From Galerina marginata (taxonomy: Eukaryota > Basidiomycota > Agaricomycetes > Agaricales > Galerinaceae): 64,000 nucleotides of DNA. The stretch covers positions 1,302,001-1,366,000 of the forward strand of contig JAECYW010000002.1 of NCBI GenBank assembly GCA_023014335.1, given 5' to 3'. How positions within the stretch are numbered: position 1 is the stretch's first letter; each line of letters starts with the position of its first letter. Under the pieces are notes generated by a model, which was given only the letters and a program-made list of their open reading frames with translations, had not been told where the DNA came from and searched no databases. Shown here in pieces: positions 13,174 through 24,615 of this stretch. The position numbers were made by a program, and so were the translations under genes.

Positions 13174-14637
13174 TCATGCCTCAGGGGCAGGGACCATATC
13201 AGAATCACCTCCTTCAGAAGATGGGGCAAGTTGGAGAATGCGCATCTTTGTGGGTGCTCGGACAGTACTAGTAATGGGAATGCCCTGGGTTTCCGGATTA
13301 GCTGAGGTCGCACGGGAGGGGTTGGCTGAAGTCACAGCTGAGCCTGCTTTGGAGGAACCTTTCAGTTTACCCAAAGCCTTGATGGGACCTGGGGCAGAGA
13401 TAGAGATCGAAGATAATTTTGGCAGTGCCACTGTGCTCGATGACGTTTTATCGTCTGTAGGCTTTGCTTGCGGGTTGACTGACGCGACATGAGAGGCATA
13501 ATCTGATTCCTTTTCGCCAACCCATGTCCGGGCAAGCCACCGACCTCCTGCAATACCACGTATTTCTCGATTTGCTTCACGCCAATGCCTCACCTTTGGT
13601 TGCTCTTGTCAAGGGGAAGTAGCGGTGCAAAGCCGGACACGATCTTCTGGGGTGGCTGGACTGGGAATGGCTTTGTTGGAAGGGGGTAAACTGGTATGGG
13701 CACATTTTCAAGATTTGGCTCATCGACGAGTGGTGCTGAGACTGCAGGGGGTGAACTGGGTGGAATGTTTTCTGGTTCGGGCGAATTTTGCTCGAATTGA
13801 GCGGTTACAGGAGAAGATGCAGCGGTTCCTGCATAACCTGCGCAATGGAAGGTTCAACCGAATCATGCAAACAAGTGGGAGCTACACTTACTTTCGGTTA
13901 ATACCCCTGCATCTTCAAGCAAGAGGGGTGGAATGGCAGATTTTTGCCTGTCAAGTAACCTCAACATGAGACGTAATGATGCCAGTCAATGAGACGTACT
14001 TTGCCAATTTGGCCTTTGCCCGCGGGATAGGTAAGGGCTTTCGAGGCGAAACTTTCTTCTTTGCCTTCGGAGCAGATGGTTCGCCGGCAGGGTTCATCGG
14101 CGAGCTGTTCATGATGTCTGTGTCCTCGTGAGATTCGGCCGGTGTTGCTTTAAAGCAGGACATGGTTGGCGCAAGATTGTGCGCACCCGTTGGTTGTGAT
14201 ACCTTCTCTTTTACCTTCTTTTCTACTTCCCCCACTTTTTTGTCACCTTTTCGGGGCTTACGCTTCGCAGAAACTTTCCGTTTCTGCGCGTTGTCAGTTG
14301 ACCGCCCGGATGGTGAAGGTTTAGCAACATTATCATTGTCGTCGTCGTCAATAAGCTGGTCTTCCTCATCTTCAATCTCGTCCGGTTGCTTGTTTGCAGT
14401 TGCGTGGTTCCATGGTTCGACAATTGTAGGAGGCACGGTAGGGCGTTTCTTGTGACTTGTTGTCGCCTTTTTCTGAAGTTGAGGGGGGGGTGTCTCTTCT
14501 TCATGAAGAGTAGATATATGGGGAGCATCCATGTCGACGTCTTCGTCCATTTCGCCTTCGGAGACTAGTTGTTGGCGGTAGTGGGAGGAAGCTGTCGGCT
14601 CGTAGGTCACCCAGGGAGACGCACGAAACGATGACAT
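13174..14637 (-). CDS. Acidic, lysine/serine-rich nuclear protein; weak resemblance to INO80 subunit Ies4
   Basis: Begins MSSFRASPWVTYEPTASSHY at 14637. A low-complexity region follows with acidic runs (DEIEDEEDQLIDDDDNDN) and basic runs (KRKVSAKRKPRKGDKK), typical of nuclear proteins. Proline-rich linkers lead to the only compact motif, HWREANREIRGIAGGRW followed by LARTWVGEKESDY. The order Trp, basic, Gly-Gly-x-Trp, Trp-x-Gly recalls the short core of Ies4, a small subunit of the INO80 chromatin remodeller, but the match is by eye. Two introns near 13874-13994 join cleanly. Between PLLPLDK and QPKVRHW (about 13605) the frame shifts by one base and I see no credible intron. That is an indel, a sequencing error or a missed exon. 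Ends EGGDSDMVPAPEA at 13174. If not Ies4, it is a conserved basidiomycete protein of unknown role. Confidence 0.55.
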
Positions 14638-14865
14638 GGCTGGGTTGTTTGCTTATATTTCGACAGTGTAGGTGAAAATGAAGACGACTCGTGGTCGTGA
14701 ATGCTTGGCGTGTCGTCTATTGTCGTTGTACAAGCGTTTCCTCGACATACATGGAAACTGCCTCTAGACTGCTTTTGGCAAACGCGGATTCGGAGACAAT
14801 TGGTAACGGAAATTGTGTTCTACTACATATTTTTGTTTACATAAATCTCGACGGCGTGAATTGCC

Positions 14866-15391
14866 TCAACTCAATCTTACAGATTGGCCTTCGTATCCTG
14901 CCCATTTGCCCAATTCATCCTGGATGTCGACCAGACGAGTCTCATAGAACACATGCGCAGTCGGTTTGATTGTATCCCAACCGATGATCTTCCCAGACTC
15001 GTCGCGTTCGAACTGAGCACCCCAAACGCTCCATTTATCGAGTTTAGAGTTGTATGATGCGATGGTACAACCACATTTCTTACAGCGCCTGCGTGTCTTC
15101 CACGGCTTTGAGGCCACAGCATAAAAGTCCAGAGCGTCGGTGTGAGGTTCGGCGTGCGTCCATGCAAAACGAGATGCAGGAAAATGGGTAGTAATGATAA
15201 AAGGAGCAGCTGGATTAGGTCGTACGGTTAGTAAGGTAAAGTTTGGATGGGAGGGATCTTTGTGCACCGTTGAGCCTCTGGCACAGCGAGCAATGACAAT
15301 ACGCGCTAAGGATTGGCTTCCCCGCTACTCGATAACTGGCCGATCCGCAGAAACAACCACCTCTGTGCACGATATTAGTCGTTTCGGACAT
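14866..15391 (-). CDS. GFA-family (Mss4-like) zinc-binding protein
   Basis: Glutathione-dependent formaldehyde-activating (GFA/CENP-V) family protein of about 150 residues. The start at 15391 gives MSETTNIVHRGGCFCGSASY, then YCHCSLCQRLN. A 56-bp intron (about 15210-15265) is removed before APFIITTHFP. The second zinc site is RRCKKCGCTIASYNSK. The paired Cys motifs (CxCxS, CHCSxC, CxxCG) bind the two structural and catalytic zincs of the family. The C-terminal half, with WSVWGAQFERDESGKIIG and ELGKWAGYEG, also fits. Fungal genomes have many paralogues, mostly of unknown substrate, so a specific reaction cannot be assigned. Reading on without the intron, or from an internal ATG at 15267, loses the first zinc ligands. 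The exact C-terminus (SVRLS) could be altered by one more intron. Confidence 0.85.
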
Positions 15392-15940
15392 GGCAAAACG
15401 GATCTGGGGTATTGAATGTGAATGATAGCTCAGTACGTGTAGAACGGACTGTATATATTGTTAGCACCTATTGAATGATAGCATAAGTAAAAGAGTAACA
15501 TATGTAGAAAGTAGGACGGAGCACTCACCTCAGTAGGTGTAGAACGGAGTACTGCGTCGCAACGAAACTATAAGTAAAATCAGATATCGATCCGACCGAA
15601 ACAAGCCGAAAAACAGAGAGCGCGCGACAGACTGCAATGCGACCGCGCCAAGTGAGTCAGTTAACCTAAGAGACCGTTGCTGCACGCATGGAGGAGGATG
15701 GGGGATTGATTCACACAGAGCGATCCGTAAGTCCGTTAAATCATTACGTAATCAACCACCGAAATTCTCCGCGCCCACTTCGTTCAGTCACAAAACTCTT
15801 TCCGGCTCTCCAAAAATCAGGCAAGTTCAAACCATTCTCATTCTCAAGGCGGCTGGATCTAATGGCGTCTCTAGTGTTGACCTGTGTCTCTAGTCAACCT
15901 TAGATTTGTTTAATAGGTTGGAGCACCCGAAGGCATCGTC
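15392..15940. promoter_or_regulatory. Divergent intergenic region between GFA gene and ATP21, with a 20-bp direct repeat
   Basis: The GFA gene leaves to the left and the ATP synthase subunit e gene to the right, so both promoters must lie here. CTCAGTACGTGTAGAACGGA at 15429-15448 recurs at 15529-15548 with one change (CTCAGTAGGTGTAGAACGGA), exactly 100 bp apart. A shorter block (GAATGATAGC) also recurs at about 15420 and 15473. A 71-codon forward frame (15688-15903) has no recognisable content. No TATA element is obvious. Confidence 0.5.
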
Positions 15941-16363
15941 ATGGTCTCGTCAACCGTCAACGTGTGCCAGCCCTTTCGTCCCCGTGTCTCTCTGCTCACT
16001 CTGCTACATAGGTCGTTCGATACACCGCTCTTTTCTCCGGCATTGCATACGGCTGGTATCATCGTCGTTCGTTACAGGCATCCCATGACAAACACAAACT
16101 AAGCGAGGCTGCGCACCACCGAGAAAAGTTAATTGCAGAAGCGAAAGAGGCCTGGAAGAGAAAGCAGGCGGCTTTATCTGATACCACTCGTAAGCGTTTA
16201 CATTCCGCCATGCCCGTTCCACCAACTTCTTCACCCTTAATGTACCTCATCCTTTGTCGGAAATAAATACTGACCGTTCTCCTTCCTCGCAGTGGTTACA
16301 GACCCGGATGATCCTCGTTTCGACCTAGAAAAACTGATAGCAAAATGGGAGAAGAGTTCATAA
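15941..16363 (+). CDS. ATP21: Mitochondrial F1Fo-ATP synthase subunit e
   Basis: A small inner-membrane subunit needed for ATP synthase dimerisation and cristae shape. Three exons (15941-15961, 16012-16189, 16293-16363) give about 89 residues: MVSSTVN, VVRYTALFSGIAYGWYHRRS, then SHDKHKLSEAAHHREKLIAEA, ending FDLEKLIAKWEKSS. The N-terminal membrane helix carries the family GxxxG-like spacing (FSGIAYG). The rest is a charged coiled-coil helix facing the intermembrane space. No cleavable presequence is expected for this subunit. The first exon is only 21 bp, which is why an uninterrupted frame is not visible. The introns (50 and 103 bp) have standard GT/AG ends. Length and order match yeast Tim11/Atp21 (96 residues). 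Confidence 0.93.
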
Positions 16364-16775
16364 ATTCGTCTTTCACGGTATACACTATCATTTGCCAATA
16401 GATTACTTATGTCAACCCACCACGCCCTGAGTGCACCAAATGCTTTCCCGGACTTCTTTCTTGCAACATGCTTTATTTCTAAACTTATAATGGCGCTTTT
16501 TGATGTACAAACACGCGCGCGCTCAAAGTAATTGCAAACCCGCCAGCCTTTAGCAATAAATGTGATAGAACCGCCGACAAAGGACCAGTAGGCATGAACC
16601 AACCGTGAGAACTTGAATCGCGTCGCGTCTGCGATGTCGATTTCATTGTACCGTGTCTGCTATCATCGTTCACCTTCAAAAGTTGAACCTACAAGCACAT
16701 CTTCAGCTGCTTCCTTTCTCACCATCTTTCGATTTACAATAGTCTCTGTTGTGTTTTTGCGAACACAAATTCGAG
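16364..16775. other. Intergenic, no gene seen
   Basis: Lies between ATP21 and HAT2, both on the forward strand. Reverse-strand frames here lack ATG-led conserved content. It should hold the ATP21 3' end and the HAT2 promoter. Confidence 0.5.
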
Positions 16776-18684
<1,909 letters not shown>

Positions 18685-18919
18685 CTAATTGGATATGCGT
18701 GTTGACAGCTAAGAATTGTATCTTAGCTTGAATGCTAGCTTGCTTTATGTTGATTGTTTCGCCACCTAACCAATAGCCTGTCTCCTTGCTTCATCGTGTC
18801 CAATCCAAGGTAGAAAAATAATGATAATTGTGTTATACAATATATTTTTGGGAGCTGGACGGGAAGCCTCCGAATTCGCGTCCACCAACCAGCAGGCCGT
18901 ATAGAGACAGCTTAAATCA

Positions 18920-19225
18920 TTATAAAAATATGATCTTGATCAATTCGAAAACCACTGCAGGAGCCAATGGGTGATCAACAGCATTCTTCATGGATCGCAA
19001 AGCCATACCCACCTCCTCCAATCACCACAAAAACAACCAGACCAAGCGCCCATAGACCCACTGGACTTCTTTGCTTCAGCTTGTCTTGCCGTGAAGGGTG
19101 CGTTGCTTGCTTTCCAGCCCGAACGTCGTTCGCGAACTTTGCGTTTCGCTGACGCATTTCGAATTCGGTAGGCTGTATAATATATTAGGTCTTGGTTCCC
19201 GGGAATGCTGTTGTACTCATACCAT
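18920..19225 (-). CDS. YSY6: RAMP4/SERP1/Ysy6 ER stress-associated membrane protein
   Basis: A tail-anchored protein of the ER translocon that stabilises membrane proteins during stress. Three exons read on the reverse strand: 19223-19225 (the ATG alone), 19013-19172 and 18920-18954. The product is about 67 residues: MPTEFEMRQRNAKFANDVRA, then GKQATHPSRQDKLKQRSPVG, LWALGLVVFVVIGG and finally VVFELIKIIFL. The basic N-terminal half and single C-terminal membrane helix ending in FELIKIIF match the family. The internal ATG at 19157 would drop PTEFE, and reading through the second intron would replace the anchor end with an unrelated tail. Exon 1 contributes only the start codon, followed by a 50-bp intron starting GTATGAG. 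It is convergent with HAT2 (235 bp between stops) and divergent from BMT5. Confidence 0.88.
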
Positions 19226-19472
19226 AATTTTGCTGTATATTATTTTGCACTCTGACTGGGAAAGAGCTGGTAGGTAAAAGCGCGATGTGGGATTTATGCA
19301 AAATGTGAACGTGGCAGCTCTGAGCTTACAGACTCAGGAGTCAGTGTCACTGTCATTGATTTGGCTTCCTACTTGGGAAGTCGGTGTGTGGTTCTGCTTG
19401 GTCGGAAACGCTCATCTCTTAACGTGAAATCTACGAGATTGAAGACCATCCCTTCGTCAATTCGTCTTGGCT
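19226..19472. promoter_or_regulatory. Short divergent promoter region between RAMP4 and BMT5
   Basis: Only 247 bp separate the two start codons, so both promoters must sit here. I see no strong TATA box and do not call individual factor sites. Confidence 0.45.
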
Positions 19473-20562
19473 ATGGGTAAAGCTGGCAAGAATCTCAAAG
19501 CTGCTCTCCATTCACAACAATCTCGTCTCAAGGCCAAACAAAAGCTCTCCCATGCTACACAGGTAGCTGAACAGAAATTAAGTCGCAGCAAAGGAAAGCA
19601 GCCTTCGAGACCAAACAATTCGAAAGGAAAGCAAAAATTGATATCTGATCCATCTCGGCGACCCACAATACCTTTCGCCGCAAGTCACAAAATCTTGCTT
19701 GTTGGAGAGGGCAATTTCTCTTTCGCGCGTTCACTAATCCAGGATGCCCCTGATGCGTTGCAGTCTTTGCCATCAAGTAATATCACAGCGACTGCTTATG
19801 ACACTGAAGAGCAGTGCTATTCCAAATATCCAGAGGCGGAAGGCATTGTTTCTTTCCTCCGATGTAAAGACGTCGAAGTCCATTTCGGTGTTGATGGCAC
19901 TCGGTTAGAAAAGCACTCCAAGTTGAAGGGACGAAGGTGGGATCGGATAGTATGGAACTTCCCGCATGCAGGTAAGCTCTGTGACGACTTTATTTCCATT
20001 TTTCACCTTAGATACTTTATGCAGGAAAGGGAATTGCAGACCAGGATAGAAACATCCTTTCCAACCAGGTGCTCATTCTAGGTTTTTTACTGTCAGCTGC
20101 CAAGATGTTGGAACTTGGTCCTGCACCATCTTTTCTACCTTCATCGAAGAAAAAGAAAAAGACCGGAGATGATGATGGGGATGACGAAGACGAAGGAATT
20201 CTCAATAACCCTGAAGATCTCCAATTTCTGGACAGTCCAAGTGCTGTTAAAACGCGGGGAACTGTTCTTGTTACCCTCAGAAATGTCGCCCCATATATAG
20301 AATGGTCTGTATATTCCTCATTTTCCGAGTTTGAGACTAAAGCAACGGACTTAGGGATCTCCCTCGGTTGGCCAAAAATCCGCCAGTCTCGAACCCGCAA
20401 TATACCCTCCTTCGGTCCTTCCGATTTCATCGTGACATTTGGAAAGGATATGAGCATCGTATGACAAAAGGTGAGCGAGCCCATGGCAAAGGCACAACAG
20501 GAGAAGGCGGGGAGGACCGGACTTGGGAGTTTTGCCTCCAAGAGGAACTTTCGATAGACTAA
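19473..20562 (+). CDS. BMT5: 25S rRNA uridine-N3 methyltransferase (Bmt5, DUF2431 family)
   Basis: A nucleolar methyltransferase modifying a uridine of the large-subunit rRNA. The start at 19473 gives MGKAGKNLKAALHSQQSRLK, a basic nucleolar-type tail. The Rossmann-fold SAM site is ILLVGEGNFSFARSL, the family hallmark. Then come [46 protein letters not shown] and LLSAAKMLELG, and late RGTVLVTLRNVAPYTEW-type sequence. A charged insert with a Lys run and an Asp/Glu run (KKKKKTGDDDGDDEDEG) interrupts the core. Introns at 19972-20022 and about 20304-20351 are removed. The second keeps EWDLPRLAKNPP in frame, and the protein ends EFCLQEELSID at 20562. About 310 residues, near the yeast length of 336. 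No breaks seen. Confidence 0.9.
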
Positions 20563-20588
20563 ATAGCTGTGCTGAGAGTATAAATATA

Positions 20589-20683
20589 TTTGGCAAGAGC
20601 CTCTGAACCCCAGCACCGACATCACTACTGAGGGGAATTTGGCAAGAGCCTCTGAACCCCAGCACCGACATCACTACTGAGGT
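20589..20683. repeat. Tandem direct duplication, 49-bp unit, two copies
   Basis: TTTGGCAAGAGCCTCTGAAC starts at 20589 and again at 20638. About 46 of the 49 bases of each unit are identical, running through CAGCACCGACATCACTACTG. The copies lie just downstream of BMT5 and upstream of the mitochondrial uL10 gene. Near-identity implies a recent event. There is no coding frame through it. Confidence 0.9.
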
Positions 20684-20905
20684 GGGAAACTTTCGCCAGT
20701 GGTCAAAAGGCGAGTCACGACGTGTGGATTTTGCTAAAGCATTTTGCTCTCGAAATTGAAGGGTACACGGGACGGCAAAACGAGAGAGCAAAATTCAAAC
20801 GACGTGCCCAGATATTTTGACGAGAGTCAAAATAGTCCGGCTCCAGTAGTGTGCATGTGACCATCTCGTCTTTCTTTGAATCCCACCAGAATCCCACTGC
20901 ACAAA

Positions 20906-21781
20906 ATGCAGACAGCCTGCACATACCGTCTGCCCCTTTGCTCACCCCGGATACCGTCGACGACGCGTACTTATGCCATATCAGTCAAAGCTCCCAAACC
21001 TCTGACTGGGAAGAAAATGCCTCGGGTCTTTAAAGACAAGAAAGCCTTTCAATACAACTGGTATTCAAGCATCCTGAAGGCCAACACGACATTCCCCATC
21101 CTTATTCTCCATCATCATGATTTCACCGCACAAAGACTAAAAAAATTACGCGGAGATATAACTGCAGCTTCACAAAAAATGCAGCCCTCTCTTTCGTCAC
21201 CGGGACCGCATCCTATGGCCGTTGCATCGGTGCAGCCCACACTGACTGTTGTGCGCACAAGTATATTTGGAGCAGCGCTGCGTGACCTCCCTGACGTTAA
21301 CCTAGCTGAGGTCGAACGGATGATCAACTCGAAAGCCGGTCAATTTGCTGTCCTATCCCTACCTTCTCTCCACCCACCCCAAATAGGCGCGATCCTCCGA
21401 GCCATGGACCGCAGCGTCCCTCCAAAGCCTCCGAAAACCGAGGAAGAGATTAAACAAGCATTGGAAGCAAAACAGACAGACCCCGTGCAGCCCGGAAGGA
21501 GAATCAAACGCGTCAGGCAAGTGCGGATACCAGAGCTGACAGTGATGGGTGCTATCATCGAAAACCGGGTCCTCCTACCGAAAGATGTGCAAGACGTATC
21601 GAAGTTGCCGACCCTGGATACGCTGCGTGCCCAGATTGTGGGATTGTTGAGCGCGCCTGCTGCTCAACTTGCTGCTGTTCTCAGCGAAGCAAGTGGTGGT
21701 AAGCTGGCACGGACATTGGAAGGCTTGAAGAAAGGCCTAGAAGAAGGCTCCGAGAACTCGTCAGTGGACTCTGAAGCATAA
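20906..21781 (+). CDS. Mitochondrial large-subunit ribosomal protein uL10m
   Basis: Intronless gene of 291 codons from the ATG at 20906 (MQTACTYRLPLC). The N-terminus is Arg/Ser/Thr-rich (STTRTYAISVKAPKPLTGKK), fitting a mitochondrial presequence. The L10 domain follows: YNWYSSILKANTTFPILILH, then FTAQRLKKLRGDITAA, VVRTSIFGAALRD and AEVERMINSKAGQFAVLSLP. The C-terminal part, with TVMGAIIENRVLLPKDVQDV and LPTLDTLRAQIVGLLSAPAA, is the conserved L10 helical tail that precedes the stalk-binding segment. Yeast Mrpl11 is the counterpart. A further upstream in-frame ATG at 20876 would add MNPTRIPLHK. I preferred the later one as a more usual presequence start, with little to decide between them. Confidence 0.88.
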   Translation: MQTACTYRLPLCSPRIPSTTRTYAISVKAPKPLTGKKMPRVFKDKKAFQYNWYSSILKANTTFPILILHHHDFTAQRLKKLRGDITAASQKMQPSLSSPGPHPMAVASVQPTLTVVRTSIFGAALRDLPDVNLAEVERMINSKAGQFAVLSLPSLHPPQIGAILRAMDRSVPPKPPKTEEEIKQALEAKQTDPVQPGRRIKRVRQVRIPELTVMGAIIENRVLLPKDVQDVSKLPTLDTLRAQIVGLLSAPAAQLAAVLSEASGGKLARTLEGLKKGLEEGSENSSVDSEA

Positions 21782-22171
21782 ACTTCAAATGTTTGTACAG
21801 CCGTACTTAATCTGAATCTTACCGGACAACTTTTTGTGGACGATGCCTTGCCACTAAATCATGAGTCGCGAGTGTGCAAGCACTGATACCTCCCTCACGG
21901 TTAATACGAGCGCAAATATTAATTACTTAGTTCAAGCACAGTTCAGGCATTAGAAAATTTAAAATGATATTAAGACACCACTCCACTGATTCGAGATTTT
22001 GGCGTCTTGGTCTGATTATCGTTCAAGTAAAGCTTTTATTACATACTGGCACTGCTAAGCGTACTCGGTGTGACAAGTAATTTGTGACAAAAGGCAATTG
22101 ACGTTACGCCGTCGTGTGACGCCTCTCTTTACCCATTATTCCAACCTGTAAAACGTCAAGGCCACTGAAAG
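21782..22171. other. Intergenic, no gene seen
   Basis: Between the uL10m stop and the first Fip1 exon I can support. AT-rich, no open frame of note. The unlocated FIP1 start codon could lie in this interval. Confidence 0.45.
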
Positions 22172-24382
22172 ATGTTTGTTGAGTTATTTTGACCAGCTCC
22201 AGGCCATCGTTAACTCTGGTTATTTGATTAGGGACGAAGACGATGAGTTCCTATACGGCGAAAAATCTCAAGACGGCGAACCAGCATCTGGTAAGGCAGG
22301 GCTTGAATTTCAACGCGGAAGTGTCGTTTTCGTACGCGAAGTCTCCTTTGCGTTGCTTTCTATCCATGCCTCCTATTTTGTCTTTGCAAACTGTGGAATA
22401 ACATTTTGACTTCTGCTTTCCCAAACCTGCGTGAAATATTTTAGTGCCCAATCCGTGAGTGTGGACATTGTTGGCTATGGAGTGCTTCTGAACGAACGGC
22501 GGTGTCCACTAGCTTGTCGGTGCAGACTTTGAATGGCATCGTATCCCAACTTGAAAAAGCGGCCGAGGCGACTGGGAACGCCACAAAACCACAAGAGGAG
22601 GAAGACTCTGAGGAAAACGATGAAGTGGATTTGGGAGACGAGAGCGATGAAGATGTCAGTGTGCATTGGCTGAACCCTTAAAGCTACTCATGCTTGCCTA
22701 TAGGATGTCGAAATTATCATGGAACCAGTCGCTCGGTCACTCGACTTCCGGTGAGGCATACGCCGTATGTGATAACTATCCTTCGAAGGCTCATAAAGCG
22801 CGCTTAACAGGAACCAAAATAAGCCACCAATAAATAGGGTAGTGAGTGCGACGACACCTTCCCAACCCAAAGGTGAATTGTCCTGACTCCCTTCAAGTAA
22901 TGCTAGTTTAATTACTCACTCACAGCTGTGCAACCGTCATTGACGACCGAATATACCCCCATACAAAGAGGTGGTCCACAACCACCTGCAACACCTTCCC
23001 AACAACCGCTGGAAGTGATCTCCCAGTCAGCTACATCGGTACAGTCCCTCCCGCAGGGCCCGAAACAAGAATCTCCCAGTGCAAAGGTAGAAGATGGGAT
23101 TGACACCTCAACACTTCCTACCGTACAAGCGCCACCCTCCCACCCTGCTATCGACCCAACAGCGACCGCTGTTTTCGATGGTCGTTCCATTTTGGAAGTA
23201 GACTTGAATGCGATGTCAGACAAGCCGTGGAGACGGGCTGGTGCTGATATCAGCGACTGGTTTAACTATGGTTTCGACGAGCTGTCATGGGAGGCTTATT
23301 GCTATCGACGCCGCGACTTGGGAGAAATGGCCAATGTGTTGAAAACCAATGTCATCGTGGGTGTTTCATCTGGAATTAAGCCCGCCCTTGGTTAGCTAAT
23401 GTGTCTGTAGAATTTCGCTGCGATGCCGGAAGACCAGCTGATCGCATTGCCGCAAGAGGTGCGGACGATGGTTATGACAGGCGCTAATGTCATGATGAAT
23501 AACGCTGGAAACCCCGGGATGATGCCTGGAGGAGTGATGATGGACATGTCTGGTATGATGGGTCCAATGGGAATGGGCATGAATGGGGACATGGGTATGG
23601 GGGGTGCCATGATGCAAGGTATGATGGGCGACGGCGTCCAAGGCCAGCAACCTGGAGTCGGAGTAGGTGTTGTTGCAGCCAACGGAACGGCAGACCAAGG
23701 GATGATGCAAGATGGCTTTAATCCGAATGCTGGAGGCGGCATGATGAACATGGGGATGGGTGGAGAGTACGTCATGCAGGTCAGTCTTAGATCCCGCTGT
23801 TTTACGGCCGTTAATTAATCATTCTCTATATAGGACCAAAATCCCATGGTGCAGCAGGTATATCCAGTCATAGAGCAACAGAACGTTGCGCCTGTACCAA
23901 GTGGTCGTGGAACACCTGTCCCGTTCCGTGGTCGTGGCGCGCCAGGCTTGGGCGGCCGCGGAAGAGGATTCCAGGGCAGAGGACGCGGGCGAGGTGGCTT
24001 ATACGGAGGCGACGGTACGTACAACTATTTAAACTGAAGCATAGCGTAAAAATTGATTCGCGCACGTTACTGTCCAGCTCCTCCACCTGTACCTGTGCGA
24101 CCCGCGTCGCCTCTCCCACCAGGTGTGCCAACGGGACCGCGAAACCAAAATAAATATAAGGATCGCGATGGGAATGCGCCTGCAGTGGATGGGTTGGACT
24201 ATGGAGGCGGAAAGGATGGCGGGATGGGTCGGAGGACACCGAGTGGGGAGCCTGAAGAGCGGATATCCAGTCGGTAAGCATTTCTTCTCCCTCCTAAGCT
24301 CATCAGTCATTTACCTGGACGTTGTAGAAAACGAAGGAGTTCACCGGGTATGGATGATATACGTAGTTCAAAACGGCGTTGA
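22172..24382 (+). CDS. FIP1: Fip1, pre-mRNA 3'-end polyadenylation factor subunit
   Basis: The Fip1 subunit of the nuclear cleavage and polyadenylation factor, which tethers poly(A) polymerase. The acidic N-terminus (DEDDEFLYGE; EEEDSEENDEVDLGDES) is followed by the signature Fip1 motif KPWRRAGADISDWFNYGFDE, then LSWEAYCYRRRDLGEM. After that come a striking Met/Gly tract (about 23500-23600), a Q/V-rich linker, an RGG box (GRGAPGLGGRGRGFQGRGRG), a Pro-rich segment with PPPVPVRPASPLPPG and a basic end SSKRR (stop 24380-24382). About ten short introns join cleanly from 22232 on. The first secure exon starts at 22232; the ATG at 22172 does not join it in frame, so the true start is unresolved. 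Convergent with the ING gene, 233 bp away. Confidence 0.92.
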
Positions 24383-24615
24383 CGATGCTCTTGTTCTGTT
24401 TCGTCCATCTTTGTACATATTATAATAAGTATCTGCAAATACACCCATCTTAATGCATGATATTTGAAGTCATTGACACCCTGTGAGGACATACCAACAC
24501 TGGATCCTTGACAAAAAGTATTACCAATGATAACACAAACAAAGTAATAAATAGGTAAATTAGTATAGAGTAGGTAGTGGAACTAGAATCGACGGGTGTG
24601 TGTCATTTTTGCTTC

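Noticed and set aside
1401..15345. Shared 13-mer CTCGATAACTGGC between the 1.4-kb repeat and the GFA gene
   Set aside because: In the GFA gene it is the coding sequence for ASYRV in the zinc motif. The match ends immediately outside, so it is a coincidence.
23396..23775. Long reverse-strand frames (Pro/His/Ile-rich) over the Fip1 Met/Gly tract
   Set aside because: They are the complement of a repetitive Met/Gly coding tract. Low-complexity codons avoid stops on the other strand. No start, splice or motif support.
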